Source: Enterobacteriaceae bacterium RIT693 (GTDB lineage: Bacteria > Pseudomonadota > Gammaproteobacteria > Enterobacterales > Enterobacteriaceae). Taken from it: 64,000 nucleotides of DNA. The notes beneath the pieces are model-generated. The model searched no databases. It was given only the letters and a program-made list of their open reading frames with translations, and was not told where the DNA came from. The number at the start of each line of letters is the position of its first letter. The first letter of the stretch is position 1. The position numbers and the translations under genes were made by a program. Location: NCBI GenBank assembly GCA_009668225.1, contig WJYK01000010.1:1-64000 (forward strand), in the 5' to 3' direction. This document shows, piece after piece, positions 31,880 to 42,545 of this stretch.

Positions 31880-31905
31880 AGCCGACGCCTGCGTCGGCTT
31901 TTTTC
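31880..31905 (+). terminator. Repeated palindrome, copy 2, with U-run
   Basis: Identical to the hairpin at 31729-31748 but followed by TTTTTT, so this copy is a proper rho-independent terminator for transcripts coming from aaeB. The dehydrogenase gene begins 53 bp later and needs its own promoter, probably within 31900-31945 (TATCTATACTTAACA contains a possible -10). Confidence 0.8.
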
Positions 31906-31958
31906 TATCTATACTTAACAGCGGTCAATGGGATGAACACTTATGAACAGGAGAAATT

Positions 31959-33413
31959 ATGACGAATCAGATCCTCCCGCAAAGTGAACTCTTCAAAACC
32001 GGTTGCCTGATCGGTGGTAAGTGGCACACGCTTGATGAAACCTTTGATGTGCTGAATCCTGCCACGGGAGAAGGGGTGGCTAAAGTCGCAAAGGCGGGTA
32101 AGAAAGAAACCGAGGCCGCGATTGATGCCGCGAGCAAAGCCTTTCCCGGCTGGCGTGCAACGACCGCGAAACAGCGCTCTGAAATCCTCTACCGTTGGTT
32201 TGAGCTGATACTGGCCAACAAAAGCTGGCTCGCCCGGCTGATGACCCTTGAGCAGGGGAAACCGCTCAAAGAGGCCGAAGGTGAAGTGGATTATGCCGCG
32301 AGCTTCATTCAGTGGTTTGCCGAGCAGGCAAAACGCGCGAACGGGGAGATCATTCCTCCGGCCAAGCCCGGCTCTCGCATTTTGGCCACGCGTGAACCGA
32401 TTGGCGTCGTCGCCGCGATCACGCCGTGGAATTTCCCGATGGCCATGCTGACCCGCAAGCTGGGACCGGCTTTGGCCGCTGGGTGTACCGGAGTGATAAA
32501 ACCCGCGAATAATACGCCGCTTTCTGCATTTGCGCTGCTGGAGCTGGCAAAGCAGGCCGGTGTGCCGGACGGCGTACTTAACGCCGTGGCCGGTAACACG
32601 CAGGAAATCAGCGATGCCATTATGGCAAGCCAGCAGGTCCGTAAGATCTCCTTCACTGGTTCGACCGCAGTAGGGAAGACGCTGATGCGTAACGCCGCGG
32701 AAACAATGAAGAAGGTGTCGATGGAGCTGGGCGGAAATGCGCCTTATATCGTGTTTGATGATGCCGATATCGATGCTGCGGTGAAAGGGGCAATTGCTAA
32801 CAAGTTCCGCAATGCGGGCCAGGTGTGCGTTAGCGTTAACCGCTTCTTTATTCAACAGGGTGTATACGACAGCTTCGTGAATAAACTTGCCGAAGAGGTT
32901 AAGAAACTGAAGGTTGGAAACGGCCTTGAGGAAGGCGTTGTCGTCGGCCCTCTGATTGAAAAATCGGCCGTTGATAAGGTGCGTGAACATGTGGATGATG
33001 CGCTGGCAAAAGGCGGTAAAGCGCTGGTTGGCGGCAAGCCTCATCAGCTTGGCGGCAACTTTTGGCAGCCTACGGTTATCATTGATGCTAACGACGATAT
33101 GAAGCTTGCGAAGGAAGAGACGTTTGGCCCGCTTGCTGCCTGCTTTAGCTTTAAAACTGAGGAGGAGGTTATCGAGCGTGCGAACAATACGCCATTCGGG
33201 CTCGCGGCCTATTTCTATACCCAGAATCTACAGAGAGTTTTCCGGGTCTCACAGGCCCTGGAAAGCGGCATGGTTGGGATCAATGAATGTGCTGTCTCAA
33301 CGGAGCTGGGGCCGTTTGGTGGTGTAAAAGAATCGGGGTTAGGGCGTGAAGGTTCCGTATTGGGGCTGGAAGAATTCCTGGAAGTCAAAACGTTACATAT
33401 CGGCGGGCTTTAG
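31959..33413 (+). CDS. NAD(P)-dependent aldehyde dehydrogenase, GabD-like (succinate-semialdehyde dehydrogenase family)
   Basis: Oxidises an aldehyde to an acid, most likely succinate semialdehyde to succinate, in the cytoplasm. The protein is 484 aa with GabD-like sequence throughout. It shows [22 protein letters not shown] (cofactor binding), FTGSTAVGK, the general base E256 in MELGGN and the nucleophile C290 in NAGQVCVS. GabD has a second cysteine two residues on (GQTCVCANR); here it is S292. It is probably monocistronic, between aaeB and yhcO, and has no gabT/gabP neighbours. The true aldehyde may differ and could relate to aromatic acid metabolism; that is inference. Confidence 0.88.
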   Translation: MTNQILPQSELFKTGCLIGGKWHTLDETFDVLNPATGEGVAKVAKAGKKETEAAIDAASKAFPGWRATTAKQRSEILYRWFELILANKSWLARLMTLEQGKPLKEAEGEVDYAASFIQWFAEQAKRANGEIIPPAKPGSRILATREPIGVVAAITPWNFPMAMLTRKLGPALAAGCTGVIKPANNTPLSAFALLELAKQAGVPDGVLNAVAGNTQEISDAIMASQQVRKISFTGSTAVGKTLMRNAAETMKKVSMELGGNAPYIVFDDADIDAAVKGAIANKFRNAGQVCVSVNRFFIQQGVYDSFVNKLAEEVKKLKVGNGLEEGVVVGPLIEKSAVDKVREHVDDALAKGGKALVGGKPHQLGGNFWQPTVIIDANDDMKLAKEETFGPLAACFSFKTEEEVIERANNTPFGLAAYFYTQNLQRVFRVSQALESGMVGINECAVSTELGPFGGVKESGLGREGSVLGLEEFLEVKTLHIGGL

Positions 33414-33448
33414 CGCTTCTGTTTGCTTCAAAGGGTAGGACGGCAGCG

Positions 33449-33721
33449 ATGAAAAAATTTACTTTCGATTTTAGCCACATCGACGACAACCCTGCTTTCT
33501 ATCGCCAGTTTGCGGAGCAGCTCGCTTTGCGTAAGGAGCAGGTCCATGACCTGGATAGCCTGTGGGAAGTGGTCACGGCGTCAATGCTGCCGCTTCCCGT
33601 CGAGATCGAGTTTGCGCATTTACCGGAGAGCAAACGGCGCAGATTTGGGGCACTCATCCTGCTGTTCGACGAGGCCGAAGAGGAGCTGGAAGGCCAGCTT
33701 CGATTTAACATTCACGGCTAG
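33449..33721 (+). CDS. yhcO: Barstar-family protein YhcO
   Basis: A 90-aa protein of the barstar (ribonuclease inhibitor) fold, function in enterobacteria unknown. The central segment [11 protein letters not shown] and the C-terminal [26 protein letters not shown] are strongly conserved with E. coli YhcO. No barnase-type ribonuclease gene is adjacent, so it is not an obvious toxin-antitoxin pair. It starts 35 bp after the dehydrogenase gene with no terminator between them, so the two may be cotranscribed. Confidence 0.92.
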   Translation: MKKFTFDFSHIDDNPAFYRQFAEQLALRKEQVHDLDSLWEVVTASMLPLPVEIEFAHLPESKRRRFGALILLFDEAEEELEGQLRFNIHG

Positions 33722-33727
33722 CGGCAT

Positions 33728-33752
33728 AAAAAAGCCCCCGGCGAGCGGGGGC
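33728..33752 (-). terminator. Terminator of the proximal yhcN gene
   Basis: GCCCCCG pairs with CGGGGGC around GCGAG, with an A-run at 33728-33733 giving the U-run on the minus strand. It also sits directly behind yhcO on the plus strand. Confidence 0.85.
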
Positions 33753-33780
33753 AAAGTCGTAGGACAAGTACGACGAGGGT

Positions 33781-34047
33781 TTATTTGTACAGCTCTGCAG
33801 TTGCGTGCCAGCTATCACCTGAACGCGCTTCCGTAATACGGTATGCAGAGGCACCTTGTTCAGTGGCTTTCTGAGCTAATTCTTGACGCATATCCATTGG
33901 CGCGCTGCCAACCTGGCTCACTGAAATGGAGCCCATGGATTGCAGACCCTGAGCTTGTTCGCTGTTGATCTGGTGAGCGGCGGCGTTAGCACCTAAAGAG
34001 ATAACGGACAGCAGGCTCAGTGCGGCGATAGTTAATTTGGTTTTCAT
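33781..34047 (-). CDS. yhcN: YhcN-family stress protein, copy 1
   Basis: Small periplasmic DUF1471 (YhcN/YdgH) protein of 88 aa; family members respond to acid, peroxide or biofilm stress. The signal peptide MKTKLTIAALSLLSVISLGANA is cleaved near residue 22. The mature domain contains SQVGSAPMDMRQELAQKATEQG and ends GDSWHATAELYK. It is one of two adjacent paralogues; E. coli has a single yhcN here. Confidence 0.92.
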   Translation of the reverse strand: MKTKLTIAALSLLSVISLGANAAAHQINSEQAQGLQSMGSISVSQVGSAPMDMRQELAQKATEQGASAYRITEARSGDSWHATAELYK

Positions 34048-34172
34048 AGTCTTTACTCCTGAAGGTTTAACGTAGCGGCCGGAAGGGCTTAAAAGCGATT
34101 TTTCTACTTAGGGCCGCCGAAGGTTTAACGTTTCTGATGGTATCTATTCAACTGGCTTATGGCTAAAGGCTG

Positions 34173-34436
34173 TTATTTGTACAGCTCAGCCGTTGCGTGC
34201 CAGTGTCCACCGGTACGGGCTTCGATAACGCGGTAAGCAGAAGCGCCGTTTTGTTCAGCTTTCTGGTTCAGCATTTCGTGCATATCCATTGGAGAACTGC
34301 CGATGTCATCGACCGAAACGGTCCCCAGTGACTGGCGGTCTTGCGCCTGCTGAGCGTTGATAGAGTCAGCGGCGAAAACGCCGAATGACAGAGCGGAGAG
34401 CAGGCTTGCGGTAACTAAAGTTGCTTTCATGTTCAT
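34173..34436 (-). CDS. YhcN-family stress protein, copy 2
   Basis: An 87-aa paralogue of the preceding gene. It has a signal peptide ending VFA near residue 22, the mature segment DDIGSSPMDMHEMLNQKAEQNGASAY and the shared end HWHATAELYK. It is the closer of the two to E. coli YhcN (ADSI start, EMLN). The ribosome site GAGGAAAG precedes the ATG at good spacing. The last 30 bp of the two genes are nearly identical, so they are a tandem duplication. Confidence 0.92.
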   Translation of the reverse strand: MNMKATLVTASLLSALSFGVFAADSINAQQAQDRQSLGTVSVDDIGSSPMDMHEMLNQKAEQNGASAYRVIEARTGGHWHATAELYK

Positions 34437-34808
34437 GATTTCTTTCCTCGTCGTATTCTTTTGTTTGGGTCATCGTTCTGTGACCCTCATCACGAAATTA
34501 AGTATACACTAGTTACGAGGAAAATTAATACCCTGCTAATTGTTGCCTATGCAACTTTAAGTTAACGAAATGATTTTTTATTACCATGGGTTATAAAAAA
34601 GACGTTTTTATCACGGCGTTTTTGTTAAATATAAGTAAAATCATATATATGGGTGGATTTGACTATTTGTGCGGTAGTACGCAGAACAATGCCCTGAAGA
34701 AGGGTATTGAAGCAATTCCATACGCTGGATTGAGGTTTTTTGACGGAAGATTACCGAATCGGGGAGAGATCACCCGCCATAAAGCATGGCGGGTAGGGGG
34801 CTAACGCA
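34437..34808. other. Intergenic region between yhcN copy 2 and argR
   Basis: These 372 bp are notably AT-rich and hold the yhcN promoter side on the right of the gene. A hairpin CCCGCCAT-AAAGC-ATGGCGGG (34773-34793) lies 16 bp after the argR stop and is its probable terminator, although no clear U-run follows. A 72-codon open frame at 34586-34804 has no ribosome site and no recognised similarity. Confidence 0.5.
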
Positions 34809-35340
<532 letters not shown>

Positions 35341-35505
35341 AATTGTTCATCTTCCTTCAGGCGCGCGAATTTACGGCGGCCTGAACGCGGTGGGACAATA
35401 ATCCGGCAGAAAACAGCCTGAAATAATGTTATGAAAGCGGGCGATTTTATCAAATTTCGTTATCGGCGAACATGCCTGTGTCACGACTCGCAAATAAGCT
35501 TCAAA

Positions 35506-35520
35506 GTAAATTAAATGTTA
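35506..35520 (+). promoter_or_regulatory. ArcA box upstream of mdh
   Basis: GTAAATTAAATGTTA matches the published 15-bp ArcA consensus GTTAATTAAATGTTA at 14 positions. Anaerobic repression of mdh by ArcA is established in E. coli. It lies just upstream of the promoter candidate at 35532. Confidence 0.72.
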
Positions 35521-35531
35521 TCAAAATGATG

Positions 35532-35560
35532 TTGTTTTGGTGTGCGCAGAGGGGTAATGT
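35532..35560 (+). promoter_or_regulatory. Candidate sigma-70 promoter of mdh
   Basis: TTGTTT (35532-35537) and TAATGT (35555-35560) are 17 bp apart. The ArcA box ends 11 bp upstream of the -35, a position suitable for repression. The leader to the mdh start would be about 200 nt. Other promoters may exist in this 488-bp region. Confidence 0.4.
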
Positions 35561-35593
35561 AACCGCCGTTGATGTAACCACATCAGGTCGTGA

Positions 35594-36703
<1,110 letters not shown>

Positions 36704-36715
36704 TCGGCGCGATAT

Positions 36716-36748
36716 AAAAAAAACCGGAACACAGGTTCCGGTTTTTTT
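36716..36748. terminator. Bidirectional terminator between mdh and degS
   Basis: AACCGGAAC pairs with GTTCCGGTT around ACAG, with A- and T-runs on both sides. It ends the mdh transcript and the convergent degQ-degS transcript. Confidence 0.92.
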
Positions 36749-36759
36749 ATGCCTGCCGT

Positions 36760-37827
36760 TTAGCTACCGGCAGGATATTCCTGAATGGTGACCTGCAGCG
36801 TGAGTTTTTTATCTTCACGCATGACCTCTACCGGAATCACGGAGCCCGGGCGAATTTCCGCCACCTGGTCCATCGTTTCCAGCGCGGAGACGGCAGGTTT
36901 GTGGTTTACCGAAATAATGACGTCATTCACCTGAATGCCTGCCTGCGCGGCGGGGCCGTCCGGTGAGACTTCATTAACGATAATCCCTTGTAGCTGATCG
37001 ATACCGGTCGAAGGGCCATGCAGCGGCGTTATCTCTCTGCCGCCAATGCCGATATAGCCGCGGATAACCCGGCCGTCACGGATCAGTTTATCCATTATCT
37101 TCGTCGCCAGCTGGGTCGGTATGGCAAAGCCAATCCCCTCAGGCGTTTCGCCGTCGTTACTCTTGTCAAACGACAGCGTATTAATGCCCATCAGTTCACC
37201 CAGAGAGTTCACCAGCGCACCGCCGGAGTTGCCACGGTTAATCGAGGCATCGGTCTGTAAGAACGATTGACGGCCTGAAGGGCTCAGGCCGATGCGGCCG
37301 GTGGCACTGATAATCCCCTGAGTCACCGTTTGCCCCAGGTTGTACGGGTTACCAATGGCCATCACGACATCGCCGATATGCGGCTGGCGCTTGCCGTTAA
37401 TAGGAATAATCGGCAGGTTGGTGGCGTTAATCTTCAGCACTGCGAGGTCGGTCAGGCTATCGGAACCAATGAGCAAGGCTTCAAACACTCGGCCATCCTG
37501 AAGCGCGACGATGATCTGTTCTGCATCGTTAATAACGTGCTTATTGGTAATAATGTAGCCACGCCCGTCCATGATCACGCCGGAACCGAGGGTTTTAATT
37601 TGCAGCTGATTCTGACCGTTATTGCCCACGCTGCGGTTGTAAACATTTACTACCGCGGGTGCAGCGCGGCGCACCGCCGGATTAAAGCTCATCGGCGTTT
37701 CGTCGGCGCTGTCATATTGTGTTGGCGCAAGCGGGCCGACGGCTTTGCGTAATGACGGCATCGCGAGCAGTATCAGCCCCGCGACAATCAGCCCAATCAC
37801 CACCGAACGTAAGATCTTTAGAAACAT
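36760..37827 (-). CDS. degS: Site-1 protease DegS
   Basis: Inner-membrane-anchored periplasmic serine protease that senses misfolded porins and starts RseA cleavage, releasing sigma-E. The protein is 355 aa, the E. coli length. One N-terminal helix (about 5-24) precedes the protease domain with catalytic triad H97, D127 and S201 (RGNSGGAL) and a single PDZ domain (about 255-350). E. coli has HGNSGG at the active site; here the first residue is R. It lies downstream of degQ. Confidence 0.97.
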   Translation of the reverse strand: MFLKILRSVVIGLIVAGLILLAMPSLRKAVGPLAPTQYDSADETPMSFNPAVRRAAPAVVNVYNRSVGNNGQNQLQIKTLGSGVIMDGRGYIITNKHVINDAEQIIVALQDGRVFEALLIGSDSLTDLAVLKINATNLPIIPINGKRQPHIGDVVMAIGNPYNLGQTVTQGIISATGRIGLSPSGRQSFLQTDASINRGNSGGALVNSLGELMGINTLSFDKSNDGETPEGIGFAIPTQLATKIMDKLIRDGRVIRGYIGIGGREITPLHGPSTGIDQLQGIIVNEVSPDGPAAQAGIQVNDVIISVNHKPAVSALETMDQVAEIRPGSVIPVEVMREDKKLTLQVTIQEYPAGS

Positions 37828-37875
37828 GAGTTTGAGTTAATTAGTGAGAGATCGAACGCAGAATAGCATGAGTTG

Positions 37876-37903
37876 AACGGACATCGTACAGACGATGTCC
37901 GTT
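37876..37903 (-). terminator. Hairpin between degQ and degS
   Basis: AACGGACATCGT pairs perfectly with ACGATGTCCGTT around ACAG. On the minus strand no continuous U-run follows, so it may attenuate or stabilise the degQ message. degS may also have its own promoter in the following 50 bp. Confidence 0.6.
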
Positions 37904-37915
37904 TCTCTGCCACCG

Positions 37916-39286
37916 TTAACGCAACAGCAGATAGATACTGTCTTCCCCGCGAACAACATGAAGTGCGATGACCGCAGGCTTGGTTTCGAGAACCTTACGC
38001 ATTTCGGCAATAGTCCGTACTCGGTCGCGGTTAATGCCGATAATCACATCGTCTTTATGCAGGCCAACCTGAGCGGCAGGCGTACCTTTATCAACGTTAT
38101 CCAGGCGAATACCTTTGCCGCCGTCTTTCAGTTGCCCATCGCTTAATGCTGCTCCCTGAAGCGCAGGCAGGATCATTTCAGCGCTGGCAGAGGAGGCGGT
38201 ACTCTTGTCCAGCGTAACGCTAACCTCAAGCGGTTTTCCATCGCGCAGCAAGCCGAGTTTTACTACGGTACCGGGCTCGGTGGTGGCGATTTTTGCTCTC
38301 AGTTCGGCAAAGCTGCTCAGCGGGTTACCGTTCAGGCTGGTGATGATATCCCCGGCTTTGACGCCAGCTTTTGCCGAACCTGACTGCGGGAGGACTTCAC
38401 TGACAAACGCGCCGCGCTGGGTTGAAAGGTTAAAGGCTTTGGCGATGTCAGAGTTCATCTCCATGCCTTTAATACCCAGCAGGCCACGTTTGATTTCACC
38501 AAACTCCATCAGCTGTTTGGCGAGTGTTTGCGCCATATTGCTGGGGATGGCGAAACCAATCCCTACGCTGCCGCCGCTTGGGGCAAGAATAGCGGTGTTA
38601 ATGCCAATCAGTTCACCGTTCAGGTTCAGCAGCGCGCCACCGGAGTTCCCGCGGTTGATTGAGGCATCGGTCTGAATAAAGTTTTCCAGGCCTTCGAGGT
38701 TAAGCCCGCTGCGGCCCAGCGCGGAAACAATACCTGAGGTAGCTGTTTGCCCCAGACCAAAGGGGTTTCCTACCGCAACGGCAAAGTCACCGACCTTGAG
38801 CTTGTCAGAGTCGGCAACTTTGATTTCGGTCAGCCCTGAAGCATTCTGCAGCTGAATCAGCGCAATGTCGCTCTGATCGTCGCCGCCGATAAGCCTGGCA
38901 TCAAACTCACGCCCGTCGTTCAGCTGAACGCTGATTTTTTGGGCCTGGTTGATCACGTGGTTGTTGGTCAGGACATAGCCTTTAGCGGCATTAATGATGA
39001 CCCCGGAACCTAAGCCTTCAAACTGCTGTGGCGTGTCGGAGGGCGCATCATCCCCGTAGAATTTCTTGAACTCTTCCGGCACCTTCTGGCCCGAGGCCGA
39101 AGCGGTACCTTCCACCCTTACGCTAACAACCGCCGGCAGCACTTTTTCCAGCATTGGAGCAAGGCTTGGCAAAGCCGGCTGGCCTGGAACCTGGGAAGGC
39201 AGTGACGCGCTCGCCAGAGGGGATACGCCGAGCGTCAGGCCGACGCTTAACGCTAATGCACTCAACAGCCGTGTTTGTTTCTTCAT
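37916..39286 (-). CDS. degQ: Periplasmic serine endoprotease DegQ
   Basis: Protease-chaperone of the HtrA family that degrades misfolded periplasmic proteins. The protein is 456 aa. Its signal peptide is cleaved at about residue 27 (PLASA-SLP). The catalytic triad is H110, D140 and S215 (NRGNSGGALL), followed by two PDZ domains (about 260-350 and 365-450). The shorter LA loop relative to DegP (EEFKKFYGDDAPSDTPQQFEG) supports DegQ. Confidence 0.97.
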   Translation of the reverse strand: MKKQTRLLSALALSVGLTLGVSPLASASLPSQVPGQPALPSLAPMLEKVLPAVVSVRVEGTASASGQKVPEEFKKFYGDDAPSDTPQQFEGLGSGVIINAAKGYVLTNNHVINQAQKISVQLNDGREFDARLIGGDDQSDIALIQLQNASGLTEIKVADSDKLKVGDFAVAVGNPFGLGQTATSGIVSALGRSGLNLEGLENFIQTDASINRGNSGGALLNLNGELIGINTAILAPSGGSVGIGFAIPSNMAQTLAKQLMEFGEIKRGLLGIKGMEMNSDIAKAFNLSTQRGAFVSEVLPQSGSAKAGVKAGDIITSLNGNPLSSFAELRAKIATTEPGTVVKLGLLRDGKPLEVSVTLDKSTASSASAEMILPALQGAALSDGQLKDGGKGIRLDNVDKGTPAAQVGLHKDDVIIGINRDRVRTIAEMRKVLETKPAVIALHVVRGEDSIYLLLR

Positions 39287-39420
39287 TGGATGCTGGCTCT
39301 CGTCACCTGGAAAAAGGAATACCCACTAACTCAATTGATGTTATTGAAATATCAATCGACTCACAATGGCGTAATAAGAAAGCAAAAGACAATTAAATGA
39401 TAGCTGGGTCAGGAAAGGAT

Positions 39421-39441
39421 GGGGCACATGAACTGTGCCCC
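39421..39441 (-). terminator. Probable terminator of zapG
   Basis: GGGGCACA pairs with TGTGCCCC around TGAAC, 20 bp after the zapG stop. On the minus strand only ATCCTTT follows, so termination may be weak. Confidence 0.45.
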
Positions 39442-39461
39442 GGAAAAAACTGAAACTGGGA

Positions 39462-39860
39462 TTAATCGCGTTTTGCACCGGTGCGTAGCAGGCCAGAAGC
39501 ACCGTCTGAATAGTCACGCGGCATCTGAACCGGGGCCTGATCGTTACCGGCTTCCGACTCAGCAAGACGATTGCGGAACGGATTGGCCTCAGCCGTCATT
39601 TCCGGCAGTAGGCTGCTGGAGCTTTTTGCCATGTGCTGGTAGAGCTGACGATAATCGTGCGCCATATTATCCAGCAGCTCTGCGCTACGGGCAAAATGGC
39701 TGACTAGCTCTTCGCGATACTCTTCGAGCTCCGCTTTGTTTTTTTCCAGCTCGTACTGCAGAGCTTGCTGCTGGCGCAGCTTACGGTTGCCAAAACGCAT
39801 GGCTACGGCACCGATAATAAGGCCGACGACTAACCCAATAAGCGCATATTCCCAAGTCAT
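39462..39860 (-). CDS. zapG: Cell envelope/division protein ZapG (YhcB)
   Basis: Single-pass inner-membrane protein (DUF1043) of 132 aa that links cell division and elongation and interacts with divisome and rod-complex proteins. One N-terminal helix (YALIGLVVGLIIGAVAMRF, 5-23) is followed by a coiled coil (about 28-75) and a disordered tail ending RTGAKRD. It is divergent from zapE, with a 176-bp promoter region between. Confidence 0.95.
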   Translation of the reverse strand: MTWEYALIGLVVGLIIGAVAMRFGNRKLRQQQALQYELEKNKAELEEYREELVSHFARSAELLDNMAHDYRQLYQHMAKSSSSLLPEMTAEANPFRNRLAESEAGNDQAPVQMPRDYSDGASGLLRTGAKRD

Positions 39861-40036
39861 GAACTTCTCCCGTTATCTTGTGATTCCGTAGGGTAATGTA
39901 GCCACTATAACCGCTAACCGAAGAGAAGTGGAATCCTGACGCAGCATCGCTTAGGGTAGAACGGCCTTTTTTTCGACAACCGGCTCGAAAATGGCAGTGA
40001 ACGGCTATCCGATTATAAAGGGAACATAATAATACC

Positions 40037-41161
40037 ATGCAAAATCTCTCTCCTGCATCGCGCTACCAGCAGGCTCTGGCAGAAGGCAGTTTTCAACCTG
40101 ATGAAGTTCAGCGCGAAGCGATTATGCGCCTGGACGCTATCTGGCAGACATTGTCCGCTGCGCCAACGGCCGTGTCTTCCGGCGGTTTTTTGACTAAATT
40201 TGGCAAGCTGTTTGGTAAAAAAGAGGCTCAGGCAGAGCCGGAGCCCGCACGTGGCCTGTATATGTGGGGAGGCGTGGGGCGCGGTAAAACCTGGCTGATG
40301 GATATGTTTTTTCAGAGTTTGCCGGGAGAACGCAAGCTTAGGCTGCACTTCCACCGCTTTATGCTTCGGGTTCATGAGGAGCTGGCGCAGCAGCAGGGGA
40401 ACACCGATCCGCTGGAAATCATTGCTGATGGTTTTAAAGCTGAGACCGACGTGCTGTGCTTTGATGAGTTTTTTGTCTCCGACATCACCGATGCAATGCT
40501 GCTTGGAACGCTGATGAAAGCGCTTTTTGCGCGCGGCATTACGCTTGTTGCCACGTCAAATATTCCGCCAGATGACTTGTATCGCAATGGGCTCCAGCGC
40601 GCGCGATTCTTACCGGCTATCGAGGCAATTAAACGCTATTGCGACGTGATGAACGTCGATGCCGGGATTGATTATCGCCTGAGGACATTGACCCAGGCGC
40701 ATCTCTGGCTTTCGCCGCTTAACGATGAGTCTGCTCAGCAGATGGAGAAGCTTTATACGGCGCTTGCGGGCGCTAAACGTGAAGGGGGACCCGTACTGGA
40801 GATTAATCACCGTCCTCTGGCGACGCTCGGTACGGCGAATCAAACGTTGGCGGTTGCTTTTACTACGCTGTGCGTGGATGCCCGCAGCCAGCATGATTAC
40901 ATCGCGCTTTCTCGTCAGTTTCATACCGTCATGCTATTCAATGTGCCGGTGATGACCCCGCTGATGGAAAGCGAGGCACGCCGCTTTATCGCTCTGGTGG
41001 ACGAATTCTACGAGCGTCACGTGAAGCTGGTTGTGTCCGCAGAGGCTGAGTTATTCGATATTTATCAAGGTGAAAGGCTTAAGTTTGAATTCCAGCGCTG
41101 CCTTTCCAGGCTGCAGGAAATGCAAAGTGAAGAGTATTTGCGCCGCGCTCATCTGCCCTGA
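40037..41161 (+). CDS. zapE: Cell-division ATPase ZapE
   Basis: AFG1-type AAA ATPase (formerly YhcM) that binds FtsZ and destabilises FtsZ polymers in the presence of ATP. The protein is 374 aa (375 in E. coli). Walker A is GGVGRGKT (78-85) and Walker B is the segment VLCFDEFFVSD. No membrane segment is seen. It lies upstream of rplM but is separated from it by the ribosomal promoter and leader. Confidence 0.96.
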   Translation: MQNLSPASRYQQALAEGSFQPDEVQREAIMRLDAIWQTLSAAPTAVSSGGFLTKFGKLFGKKEAQAEPEPARGLYMWGGVGRGKTWLMDMFFQSLPGERKLRLHFHRFMLRVHEELAQQQGNTDPLEIIADGFKAETDVLCFDEFFVSDITDAMLLGTLMKALFARGITLVATSNIPPDDLYRNGLQRARFLPAIEAIKRYCDVMNVDAGIDYRLRTLTQAHLWLSPLNDESAQQMEKLYTALAGAKREGGPVLEINHRPLATLGTANQTLAVAFTTLCVDARSQHDYIALSRQFHTVMLFNVPVMTPLMESEARRFIALVDEFYERHVKLVVSAEAELFDIYQGERLKFEFQRCLSRLQEMQSEEYLRRAHLP

Positions 41162-41217
41162 CGATGAATATGTGATATCAACGACAAATTGTGGTCGATC
41201 TTTGAGGTCGACTTCTC

Positions 41218-41223
41218 TATAAT
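41218..41223 (+). promoter_or_regulatory. rplM-rpsI promoter -10 and long leader
   Basis: A perfect TATAAT is followed by a leader of about 160 nt (41230-41388) before rplM. No good -35 is seen at standard spacing; a GTCGA-rich short inverted repeat lies at the -35 position. In E. coli the rplM-rpsI leader is the target of autogenous repression by L13. Which fold L13 binds here is not determined. Confidence 0.5.
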
Positions 41224-41340
41224 CTTGCGACCCCACGTTACAACCAAAGTTTTTTTCCCAAAACTTTTGTCGTGCCGGCATAGGCTATTCGAAGGGGTAG
41301 GTTTGCTGGACAATGTCGCGTGAACCTCAACTGATTTTAA

Positions 41341-41817
<477 letters not shown>

Positions 41818-41829
41818 TCGGGATTATAG

Positions 41830-42225
<396 letters not shown>

Positions 42226-42256
42226 TTGTTCTCTGCTCACGCAGAAAGGCAATTGG

Positions 42257-42287
42257 CAAAAAACCCGGTCTTGTGCCGGGTTTTTTT
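42257..42287 (+). terminator. Terminator of rplM-rpsI
   Basis: AAACCCGG pairs with CCGGGTTT around TCTTGTG, then TTTTTT, 31 bp after the rpsI stop. Confidence 0.92.
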
Positions 42288-42545
42288 ATGCCTGTAATTT
42301 ATATTATTGACTATAACATTTTGAAATTATTTGTCTTTTTGGCAAATTCAATATGCGGTCACCACAAAACCGGTAAAATCTGGTAAACTATCATCCAATT
42401 TTCTGCCCAAATGTCGCATCAGGTTGTTTTCGCCTCGTTTTAAGGCGTTAGCGGTGTTCCGGCGAAGCGTTGGGTAATAAACGGTCAGGTTAGTCGCCGC
42501 TTGCGGCTATTAGCAGTAATTTTCTGGATAAACTTGGAGGTTTTC
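42288..42545 (+). promoter_or_regulatory. sspA promoter region
   Basis: No gene is present in this roughly 260-bp gap. A TAAACT at 42384-42389 within GGTAAACTATCATCC resembles the -10 of E. coli sspA, but no convincing -35 was found. A short hairpin GCCGC-TT-GCGGC lies in the leader near 42496, and a strong GGAGG site is 8 bp before the start. Confidence 0.45.

Noticed and set aside
33449-33721. YhcO as the antitoxin of a toxin-antitoxin pair
   Set aside because: It has a barstar fold but no adjacent ribonuclease gene; neighbours are a dehydrogenase and yhcN.
34586-34804. 72-codon open frame between yhcN copy 2 and argR
   Set aside because: No ribosome binding site, AT-rich non-coding composition, no recognised motif, and it runs into the hairpin behind argR.
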